Source: Candidatus Campbelliibacteriota bacterium (GTDB lineage: Bacteria; Patescibacteriota; Minisyncoccia; Phycocordibacterales; CSBR16-193). Taken from it: DNA of 39,276 nucleotides. Within the stretch, counting starts at the first letter, position 1, and each line of letters begins with the position of its first letter. Under the pieces are notes generated by a model. That model did no database searches. It was not told where the DNA came from and was given only the letters and a program-made list of their open reading frames with translations. Below, piece by piece: positions 1-10,570 of the stretch. The position numbers were made by a program, and so were the translations under genes. The stretch lies in the NCBI GenBank assembly GCA_007117035.1, contig SKHG01000019.1, positions 1 to 39,276 on the forward strand. The letters run 5' to 3'.

Positions 1-2201
1 AGGTTGTTAGCTGAGATGTTTCCGTCTATGTCTAAGACTGATCCGTTCCAGGTAATTGGAGAACCAGTTAGTGTGCTAGTACCGTCCCAGAGAGCAAGTT
101 GGGTTGATGTACCAGAGCCTGACACATTACCTCCAGAATTTGTCCAGAAAAGATTTCCATCACCATCAGTTGTTAGAACTTGATTAGAGTTTCCTCCTAA
201 TCCCGGCCAGTTGTATGTAATTCCGTTAATAACAGTAGTGGCGTCAATTGTAGTTGTTCCAAAAACACTTAAATCATTGTTTATAATTAACGCTCCAGAC
301 ATTGTGTCACCAGTTACAGCCACAAACTCACCGTCAGCAACACTTTGTGTATAGTAACGACCATCTCCCCAAACATCATCGAAAGCCAAAGTATTTCCAA
401 TAACACCAAGACCTTGTCCAGCAAGTGAAGTAAATGTATCACCGCCAATAGTTAATGAACCAAACAAAGCTTCTCCCACAACATGCAGATCAGCTTGAGG
501 GGTACTGGTTCCAATTCCGAATCTATAAAGATTATCATCCCAATATAGTTCACTCGAACCCATTATGGTATCCCCATCCCTCCAGAAGGTAATCATTCCA
601 TCCTCAGGTGCTCCATAAATAGAAGCGGTGGAAACACCATCAACTACAAAAAACTTTAAATTACCATCACCGTCAGTACCCAAAACATGACCATGATTTG
701 CGTCTTGACCAGGTAAAGTCCAGACCATTGAATCAGTAGAGGTTGCCATACTATCTGGCGCTCTAAAACCAACATACTTTGTTGTATCGTCTCCGTAGTA
801 AAATCTAAATTCATTTTGATCAAATAATGAAAAAGTTCCAGATACAGCAAGTGTGTCATTCATCCAGGTTAAACCACTAGAACCTGAAACAGAACTTTCG
901 TCTGACCAAAATGTTAATTCACCAACATTAGCCGAACCTAAAATACCACCGATACTTTGTAATGTTAGAACTCCTGATTGTCCTTCTAAACTTCTAACTC
1001 CACCTCCTCCACTTCTGGCAGAGATTTCAAAAGACCCGTCACCTAAATCACTAATAGTTACATTTGTGCCCTGTCTTAAAGATCTAACTAAATCAATACC
1101 GACAATATCACCTCCTTCTAAATCAATTATTTCACCACCAGTTGTTATTCCACCCAAAGCTCTTAATTGATTTGATACGTTCATCATTCCATCTACTGTT
1201 AACACACCTTCTATATTGGTGTTTGCTAACGAACTCAAACCAGACACATTTAAACCGTCCGCAACATATAGTTCATTTAAATTTGTTATATTAAAAACTT
1301 CTAAACTATCAAAAAAGGAATCTGTGGCAGAAAGTTCAGAAAGTGTAGTAAGACCATCCACTGTTAGTGACTGAAGAGTTGTTTCTCCAGCGACTAAATT
1401 ATTTAAGTTGGATAATCCAGAAGCAGAGAAGGAAGTAAGCTCAGTAAGACCATTAACGATCAAATCGTTATTGATTATTAAATCAACATTAAATTCCAAA
1501 ATACTATAATCACTAACCAGGTCCTGGAAGATACCTCCAACAAACTCATCGTTAAGAGAATCATCAAAACCAAACTGATCGAATCCTATAAAAACAGGAT
1601 CAGTTGGATCAGCCTGAGCAAGTAAATTTTGTCTATCAAACTCTCCAAATTCTGAACGTTGATTATTATTGAATCCCAAAAAAGATAGAGCGGGCATTTC
1701 AGAAGAACTGTTCTTAATTATATTTGCTACATTATCTACAGCCTTACCAACAGTTCCGTTTAAAGAAGCAAAAGTTAAAACCGAACCGAAGAAGAAAACA
1801 ATAATTGCTATGATTGAAGCCTTAACAAAAATCTTCTTTGAATTATTTAAAAACGACTCGGCGTCAGAAAAATTATCGCCCTCGTTATATTTAATCCACT
1901 TGTCTTTATATTTTGAAACTATAGCTTCAGTATTTTTTGAGGAAACAGAACTTGAACTTTTTTTTATGGATGAAGTACTGAATGATTCCTTTGACCTACA
2001 AGAAATGTTTTCGAGTGATTTCTTTTTGTATTCTAAAATACTCTCTCGATCAATTAACCAACCTCTTCCGTTCTTTTTTCTTTCAGCACCAATTAAACCT
2101 GCTCTAGAAAGCTGGCCCACATAATCCGAAGTATAGCCAGTTATTTTAGAGGCTTCTTTCGTGGAAACTAAATTTTTTATTTTATTATCAAATTCACTCA
2201 T
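1..2201 (-). CDS. Large surface-fibre-like protein, partial (C-terminus beyond window): N-terminal HTH/excisionase-like domain, one TM helix, then long repetitive beta-rich/tail-fibre-like region
   Basis: Own minus-strand translation (not in the ORF track because it runs off the edge): MSEFDNKIKNLVSTKEASKITGYTSDYVGQLSRAGLIGAERKKNGRGWLIDRESILEYKKK... TM ~ KASIIAIIVFFFGSVLTFASL ... then NDLSVFGTTTIDATTVINGITYNWP, GIGTSTPQADLHVVGEALFGSL-type fibre motifs. Confidence 0.85.
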   Translation of the reverse strand, partial: MSEFDNKIKNLVSTKEASKITGYTSDYVGQLSRAGLIGAERKKNGRGWLIDRESILEYKKKSLENISCRSKESFSTSSIKKSSSSVSSKNTEAIVSKYKDKWIKYNEGDNFSDAESFLNNSKKIFVKASIIAIIVFFFGSVLTFASLNGTVGKAVDNVANIIKNSSSEMPALSFLGFNNNQRSEFGEFDRQNLLAQADPTDPVFIGFDQFGFDDSLNDEFVGGIFQDLVSDYSILEFNVDLIINNDLIVNGLTELTSFSASGLSNLNNLVAGETTLQSLTVDGLTTLSELSATDSFFDSLEVFNITNLNELYVADGLNVSGLSSLANTNIEGVLTVDGMMNVSNQLRALGGITTGGEIIDLEGGDIVGIDLVRSLRQGTNVTISDLGDGSFEISARSGGGGVRSLEGQSGVLTLQSIGGILGSANVGELTFWSDESSVSGSSGLTWMNDTLAVSGTFSLFDQNEFRFYYGDDTTKYVGFRAPDSMATSTDSMVWTLPGQDANHGHVLGTDGDGNLKFFVVDGVSTASIYGAPEDGMITFWRDGDTIMGSSELYWDDNLYRFGIGTSTPQADLHVVGEALFGSLTIGGDTFTSLAGQGLGVIGNTLAFDDVWGDGRYYTQSVADGEFVAVTGDTMSGALIINNDLSVFGTTTIDATTVINGITYNWPGLGGNSNQVLTTDGDGNLFWTNSGGNVSGSGTSTQLALWDGTSTLTGSPITWNGSVLDIDGNISANN

Positions 2202-2578
2202 TCTGGAATTTTATAGAAAAATCAGATATACCGAGATACATCTAAAAACATAGTCATCTCGTAAATATTCTGAACAATAAACATCACCAACTTACAGTTA
2301 ATTTTAACACATATATCAAATAGAGGAAATCTGTTTATACTAATATGTGGATAAGTTTTTTAGTTGGATTGTTTTATTGATTTTTTTTAGAATTCCTCAT
2401 TTTACAAGTAAAATGTAATAAATCTTATGATTTCTATTCGATTTACTCTTCCACACACTAAGAATACAAGTATCCAGCTGATTTTTAATTAAAATCGTAT
2501 ATAATCATATTTTTCTAAAAATCATCAGACCTAATAAACTATCTCAAAAAAACAAACTGTTTAATAATATTTATCACA

Positions 2579-2613
2579 AAACGAGATACGGCTATAAATA
2601 TGAGTATCTCGTT
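2579..2613. repeat. Perfect 10-bp inverted repeat AACGAGATAC-N14-GTATCTCGTT just upstream of atpC
   Basis: aacgagatac 2580-2589, gtatctcgtt 2604-2613; related half-sites cgagat...atctcg near 2230-2258. Confidence 0.7.
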
Positions 2614-2642
2614 ACACTAGTTATTTATTTTCTTATATATGA

Positions 2643-2655
2643 TATAATTTATTTT
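2643..2655 (+). promoter_or_regulatory. -10 box (TATAAT 2643-2648) 7 nt before the atpC ATG; leaderless-type promoter candidate
   Basis: gaTATAATttattttATG. Confidence 0.5.
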
Positions 2656-2922
2656 ATGAAAGAACCTCAAGCAAAACCCACTATAGATTTGGAAATACAA
2701 AAAATTGATGGGAATATATGGAAAGGAAAAGCTTTCTCTGTAAGCGCTAAAAATATTCATGGTGAATTCGATATACTACCCTACCACGCAAATTTCATAT
2801 CAATTCTACTAGAAGGACCAGTTGTTATTAGAGAAGAGTCCGGTCAGACAAAAAAAATATCACTACCTAGGTCAGTGATGCATTTAAAAGACAACTACAT
2901 TAAAATATACTCTGCAATATAA
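2656..2922 (+). CDS. atpC: F-type ATPase epsilon subunit, N-terminal beta-sandwich domain only (88 aa)
   Basis: AKPTIDLEIQKIDGNIWKGKAFSVSAKNIHGEFDILPYHANFISILLEGPVVI resembles the epsilon N-domain (GE..ILP.HA...); convergent with atpD. Confidence 0.75.
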   Translation: MKEPQAKPTIDLEIQKIDGNIWKGKAFSVSAKNIHGEFDILPYHANFISILLEGPVVIREESGQTKKISLPRSVMHLKDNYIKIYSAI

Positions 2923-2924
2923 TA

Positions 2925-5149
<2,225 letters not shown>

Positions 5150-6611
5150 ATTTTGTCCAGTAAATTAATATTTTTTGAAAATTCCTTTAGAAAATTGTCA
5201 AACGAAATTTCACCCTTCAAGACTAAATTTTTTGACTCCCAAAAGCCCCTGTGGGTCCTGAGTAATTTGATTATATCTTTTTTTGCCGACTTGATTAGAC
5301 TCAAATCATTTTCATCATTGTGTATCCAGTCCGTAAAGACAATTGATAGCAACAGGATTTGTATCTCAAACTCTATTAAATCAGTCTCCGTTTGATTTAA
5401 AAGTTCCTGCAAGACAGAACCCTGTTTAAGAATTTTTTTTGTGTAACCACTAACTTGGGTACCGAACCTGCTGTACTCTTGATGTTTAGGGTATTCTGCC
5501 CAAACAGATCGGAGTTTAGTTGAAAGTTCACGAGACAAAACGGTTTGTGTAGAATGTCCGATACGAGTAACCGATTTAGAAATAGAAACAGCAGGAAGAT
5601 AACCTTCGGCTTCTTTGTTTGTGGTAAAAAACAAATGACCGTCAGTTGATGCCATTATGTTTGTAGATATAAGACTGGTGTAATTTTCAACATTTGTTTC
5701 TAAAACAGGAAGGAGGGTTATACTACCACCGTTTTTAAAACTTCCCGCTCTTTCCATCAAATGTGCCTGCTGATAAAAGATATCACCTGGATAAGATTCC
5801 TTTCCGGGTAATTCCCCAGCAAGTAAAGCAACTTCTCTAATATAATTTGCGTGCATCGACATATCATCTATAACCAAAAGAACATCCTCTCCTTTTTTTG
5901 AAAAATATTCTGCGATTAGAAAGGCAGTGGATGGCGCAATTGTTATCATTGGAGCAGGTTCATCAGAAAGAGCAGAGACTATTATAGTATTGTCCTCAAC
6001 TCCTTTATTCTTTAAAAAATTCTTTAAGTTTTCAACGAATGAAATTGGTTTTCCGACAGCTGCATAAATACAAAGTGTGTTGTGTTTTTTTTGATTAACT
6101 ATCACCTCTCTTAAAAACTTTTGTTTACCACTATGAATAGGCCCATAGATTAACTCTCTCTGCCCCTTACCAATCGGGACCATTATATCAATAAGACTAA
6201 ATCCAGTAACAAGCTGTTTACTAATAAAACTTCTTACATCCACTCCAGGAGCTTTAGCGTCAAACAATAAAGGTTCGGTTGGCCCATAAGAACCTGATGT
6301 TTTTTTATTATCAAGAATAATATCACCCAGAGCATTTAGGACCTTACCTTTAATATGGTCTCCGACCGAGATTGATAGTTTGGCTGAGTGTATATAAAAC
6401 TGTGTACCTGTTGAAACTGTAGTTTTTTCCAAAAGCAGAGCAACTATATATTCAGCATACAAAGCGTGAACCTTTGCTCTTTCCCCTTCTCTACTTACAA
6501 TTATGTCATTAACTTTAGCTGAGGGTAAGCCTTTAATTTTAAGCAAATATCCATTAACAGCTGTCACTGAGCCTATTTCCTGATGTGTTATTTTAGGGAT
6601 CATTTTTATAA

Positions 6612-7142
6612 TTATATCACAGTATTAGACAAAACATCTTTTACAGATTCTACGATATGATTATGTCTATCTTGTCTCATTTTTCTAAATGTAAAGTCAT
6701 ACTGCTGGTTACACCAAGTAAAACGACAACCAGCAGTTAACTTATTATCAATTCTTATGTTAACCAAAACCTTTTGTCCAATCCTGTCTCTTATCCACGA
6801 ACTTATTTCTCTCTGAATATTTTGTTCTAATGAGACAGGAACTGTTAAAGTGAAAAACCGGCCAGATTCTATTCTTTCATAGAAATCCCTAAGGTTCTTG
6901 TAAAAATCACCAGATTTTAGAACGTCAAAAAATTCTTCTCCCCACTGGCTAAATGATTCAGAATGATAACTGTCGACTTCTTCTGATTCTAAAAAATTAT
7001 GTACTTTTTCTGTAAAACTAAGGTCATTGAGATCTGAAGTAAACTCTACTTTTTCTAAAAATCTTTTTATTAATGAAAAGCGAAATAGAAAATCTGATCT
7101 AGTGTATGTATTAGAAATTACAATCTCATCTACATTTATCAT
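6612..7142 (-). CDS. atpH: F-type ATPase delta subunit-like
   Basis: C-terminal IRDRIGQKVLVNIRIDNKLTAGCRFTWCNQQYDFTFRKMR resembles the delta C-domain; operon position. Confidence 0.7.
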   Translation of the reverse strand: MINVDEIVISNTYTRSDFLFRFSLIKRFLEKVEFTSDLNDLSFTEKVHNFLESEEVDSYHSESFSQWGEEFFDVLKSGDFYKNLRDFYERIESGRFFTLTVPVSLEQNIQREISSWIRDRIGQKVLVNIRIDNKLTAGCRFTWCNQQYDFTFRKMRQDRHNHIVESVKDVLSNTVI

Positions 7143-7156
7143 ACCTCAAAAAATTA

Positions 7157-7888
7157 TTAAAAAGCTCCTCCTTCTTTAGCCTCTTCAAGAGCTTGTTTGA
7201 TTATATCAGCATGCTGGTCAGCACTAAGGGATCTTTTTAAGGTAATTTGAGTTGTCTTTTCAACTAACAAAGCAATCTGCTCATCAACCAACCTAAGTCT
7301 CTCGTTTCTATAATCTGCAATCTGTCTTTTAGATTCCTCAAGCTCTTTCGATATAACTGTTTTGAAATTTTCTGCTTCAGTGTCTTTGATTGAGTTTATT
7401 TCTTGCTCAAGTTTTTTTGTGACCTCCTCAATATTTGATTTAATTGACTCTACTTTAGAAAGAACATCGTTTGAAACAGAATTCACAGAATCATCTATAG
7501 ATTTTTTAAAAACAGCTTTTTGTTCAGTAAAAAAATTAACTAAATTTTGGTTTTGCGAGACAATAGAATTACGAAATTCGGAACCAACAGACTCCAGCTC
7601 TTGTTCAAACTTCTGCCTAATTAATTCAGCACCACCCTTTGCTTCAATTAAATATTCGTTAGCTGACTTTACTGCCTCCGATTTTACAGAGTCAGCTTCT
7701 TCTCGAGCCTTTTGATTGATTTTTGATGCATCAGAATTAGCCTTTTCAATTATTTGCTCATAGACAGGATTTGTTAAACTTTTGAAACGACTAACAACAA
7801 AGTAAACAGAGAGCCAAAAAATAAAACTCACAATAAATAAAACTGAAATTAAAGTAATGATAAATATATCGTTTTCAAAAATACTCAT
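7157..7888 (-). CDS. atpF: F-type ATPase b subunit-like, extended coiled coil (243 aa)
   Basis: N-terminal TM then long charged helical region; position between c-like gene and delta. Confidence 0.75.
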   Translation of the reverse strand: MSIFENDIFIITLISVLFIVSFIFWLSVYFVVSRFKSLTNPVYEQIIEKANSDASKINQKAREEADSVKSEAVKSANEYLIEAKGGAELIRQKFEQELESVGSEFRNSIVSQNQNLVNFFTEQKAVFKKSIDDSVNSVSNDVLSKVESIKSNIEEVTKKLEQEINSIKDTEAENFKTVISKELEESKRQIADYRNERLRLVDEQIALLVEKTTQITLKRSLSADQHADIIKQALEEAKEGGAF

Positions 7889-7919
7889 AATATAAATTAT
7901 AACACAATAAATTTATAAA

Positions 7920-8774
7920 CTAAAGATATATGATTGGCAGAACCAAAATAAACACACTCAAACTTAAACCTGCCAGACTAATGAAAATCATGATTGTGAT
8001 ATGAAGAATTATCATCTTTTGTATTGGTGATTTTGCTAATGGATTTCTAGCCAAAGCAGAAAGACCTCCACCAACATTAAGTTGGAAGAATCTGTAGGAC
8101 AGATAAATAGAACCTAGAGCTACCAAAGTAGCTAATAGATAACGAACCACAGTAACCCAAGGGTTTTCAATATAGTTGTTTATAAAAGAAGATAAGACAC
8201 CTTCATCTAAATTTTCAGGGTCCTCCCCTGTTTGTTCTTCGATTGACCTAGAACCAATTTGCAAATCTACTCTAATCTTCCCCGTCAAAACAGCCTGACC
8301 TCGATCTGGCACTATTATCTCAGAAACATTTTCTCCAGTACCATCAAAATTTTCCAACGCAACTCCAACTAAATACCTATGCTCTTCGGAAGCAAGCATT
8401 GCATGACCCGATACGAGTGATGTGGTTAAAGGATCACCTGATTTTATGGGCCCGTTTAATAATGAGACGTTAACCAATACCTGCCCGGTACGCACAACCA
8501 TAAATCCACCTTCATCAGTGTCTGACCTAAAACCCATAACAGGTCTCTCAACCACAATACCGAAAATATTAGGAGAACTCGGTTGGTTAGATAACTGAAA
8601 ACGGCCTGATAGCCTGTCACTAACGACTATATCTCCAGGACTAACAAATTCACCCGAAACACTTAACTGTTGTCCAACCTGAGATTCTGCAACTTGGTAG
8701 CTAAACAGAAAGACAAATAAGGTAAAGCAAAACAGAGCTTTTTTAATACCTATCTTATTCATAAATAAAAACAC
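7920..8774 (-). CDS. Signal peptide + extracellular domain + c-subunit-like two-helix hairpin (RNP loop) lacking an acidic ion-binding residue
   Basis: C-term TVVRYLLATLVALGSIYLSYRFFQLNVGGGLSALARNPLAKSPIQKMIILHITIMIFISLAGLSLSVFILVLPIIYL; loop ALARNPLA resembles AIARNPEA of F-ATPase c; operon slot of atpE. Start may be GTG 8774 or ATG 8762. Confidence 0.75.
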   Translation of the reverse strand: MFLFMNKIGIKKALFCFTLFVFLFSYQVAESQVGQQLSVSGEFVSPGDIVVSDRLSGRFQLSNQPSSPNIFGIVVERPVMGFRSDTDEGGFMVVRTGQVLVNVSLLNGPIKSGDPLTTSLVSGHAMLASEEHRYLVGVALENFDGTGENVSEIIVPDRGQAVLTGKIRVDLQIGSRSIEEQTGEDPENLDEGVLSSFINNYIENPWVTVVRYLLATLVALGSIYLSYRFFQLNVGGGLSALARNPLAKSPIQKMIILHITIMIFISLAGLSLSVFILVLPIIYL

Positions 8775-8864
8775 TTAACATCAAAAAAAGTATAATTAAT
8801 AACGCTTAATTCATTACACAACTCTTAAATAGGATTATATCACACCAAATCTTACGATGTATAG

Positions 8865-10466
8865 TTAAACCTTAAATTTATTATTTAAAATACCATTTCT
8901 AACCTTAACACCATCTGAAGTAAAAACTTTTTTATAATTATTCTCCCCTATTTTTTCATCTACAGTAACGTAATAATCTCCATTTGGAATGAGGACAAAA
9001 AATCTACCAAATTTATCACATGATGTTTTTAGAATTTCTTGACTATGTTTTAATGAATACACATTTAAAATAGCGTAGGAAAGTGGCTTATTGTTTGTTA
9101 GATAAGTAATACTTCCGTATTTTCTTTTTTTAAACACAAATCTTAATATTAAAACAATCAGATATAGCAAAAATATTAAATAGTTGTACCACACTGGTAA
9201 AACCATAACCAAAATTAAAGAAGCGATAAAACCAAGGTAAAAGAACCCCCTAGACAACACTACTTTAATTTCATTAGCATATGAATAGAAATTCATAACT
9301 CCCAACCTTTGTTTTGCAAATTCATTCCAATCAAATCTTTCTGAATCCATAGGAATATTTTTTGAAATAACCTCATTTTCAGACTTGATTTCAAAAAAAT
9401 CTCCAAAATATATATCCGCATAAAGACTATCGCTACGCTTTTTTTCCATTATCTTAGAAGGAAAAGAATAGTTAGCTTTTTCTACCTTAATTTTGTAGCG
9501 CCCAGGCTCTGCCAAAAATCCATAACGCCCATCAAGGTCTGTAATGACTGTTTTCTTTACTCGCTTGTTTTCATCCTCTAGAGTTACATAAACTGGATCA
9601 AGTGGTTGTTTGGTAACGGCGTCGTAAACTGTCCCCCATGGTTTACCTCTACTTCTAAAACTAACTCTAGACTGAATTAGTGCCCATATCCTTAACGGAG
9701 CAAAGATAAAATCTAGAAAAACAGAGCTCGCAAAAAGTAAACTAAACAAACTAGCAAAACCAACAAACAAACCTCCAGTAGATAAAACTTGTGCAATAAT
9801 TTGACTACCTGTATCTCTTAAATTACTAGCTACTCCGCTAGCAGTTTCCTCTGTTAAATCTCTAATACTTTGTAAGTTAACAGAAACAAAATCACCTATT
9901 GAAACAGAGGACCTGCTAATTTGATCTCTAACATCTGATTCCTCACCACCTCCTGTAACCTCTGTTTTCTGAGTAGAACCAATTTTTAATTGAACAGCAA
10001 TCTGTCCGACATAAACAGGATTAGGGCTACCTGAATGATATATTTGTCTTTGAGCATTTTCTTGATTAAAATCATCATCAGCAATTCCAAAAATATATTT
10101 ATGACTTTTGTTTGCCTTCATTGCAAAGCCTGGAATCGCCGAGGTTGTTAGTCTGTCCCCTTTACTAATATCCCCCCCTAAAAGAGAAACGTTGACCAAC
10201 AACTGTCCAATCCTAACAACAGAGGTTCCTTCATTTAGATTATCAGTTCTTAAAAAAAATTGAGGTTTTTTGGAAACCACACCAAAAACATTAAAAGCAT
10301 CTTCTGATTCAGAAATTTTAAAAATACCAGTAGTGTAATCTCTGACAACTATATCACCAACTCCGACATCTAAACCATCTATCACTACCTCATAACCCAT
10401 CTGGGAATAAATATGGGTAGGAAAAATAAGAACCCCACAAATTATTATTAATTTTAAAAATTTCAC
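8865..10466 (-). CDS. Membrane protein: same extracellular domain as neighbouring c-like protein + TM region + carboxypeptidase-regulatory-like beta domain + TMs + second beta domain
   Basis: RIGQLLVNVSLLGGDISKGDRLTTSAIPGFAMKA parallels RTGQVLVNVSLLNGPIKSGDPLTTSLVSGHAMLA of 7920-8774; GTVYDAVTKQPLDPVYVTLEDEN...TDLDGRYGFLAEPGRYKI; GTG start. Confidence 0.75.
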   Translation of the reverse strand: MKFLKLIIICGVLIFPTHIYSQMGYEVVIDGLDVGVGDIVVRDYTTGIFKISESEDAFNVFGVVSKKPQFFLRTDNLNEGTSVVRIGQLLVNVSLLGGDISKGDRLTTSAIPGFAMKANKSHKYIFGIADDDFNQENAQRQIYHSGSPNPVYVGQIAVQLKIGSTQKTEVTGGGEESDVRDQISRSSVSIGDFVSVNLQSIRDLTEETASGVASNLRDTGSQIIAQVLSTGGLFVGFASLFSLLFASSVFLDFIFAPLRIWALIQSRVSFRSRGKPWGTVYDAVTKQPLDPVYVTLEDENKRVKKTVITDLDGRYGFLAEPGRYKIKVEKANYSFPSKIMEKKRSDSLYADIYFGDFFEIKSENEVISKNIPMDSERFDWNEFAKQRLGVMNFYSYANEIKVVLSRGFFYLGFIASLILVMVLPVWYNYLIFLLYLIVLILRFVFKKRKYGSITYLTNNKPLSYAILNVYSLKHSQEILKTSCDKFGRFFVLIPNGDYYVTVDEKIGENNYKKVFTSDGVKVRNGILNNKFKV

Positions 10467-10516
10467 AAAAATTATCTAATAAACAAATTATATCACAAAT
10501 TATATCTCTAAATAAA

Positions 10517-10547
10517 AAACCTGAACTTAATCAGGTTTTTTATTTTA
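10517..10547. terminator. Intrinsic terminator downstream of 10571-13054 gene
   Basis: aaaaaacctgaacttaatcaggtttttt hairpin with T-run. Confidence 0.75.
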
Positions 10548-10570
10548 TTAAGTTTTTTAGAAACAAAAAA

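Noticed and set aside
656-2124. Track ORFs 656-859, 853-1170, 1669-2124
   Set aside because: They overlap the continuous minus-strand fibre-protein reading frame, in other frames or antisense.
2345-2353. tgtggataa (DnaA-box consensus) here and again near 35101
   Set aside because: Only isolated single copies, no cluster, no dnaA/dnaN nearby; not evidence for an origin.
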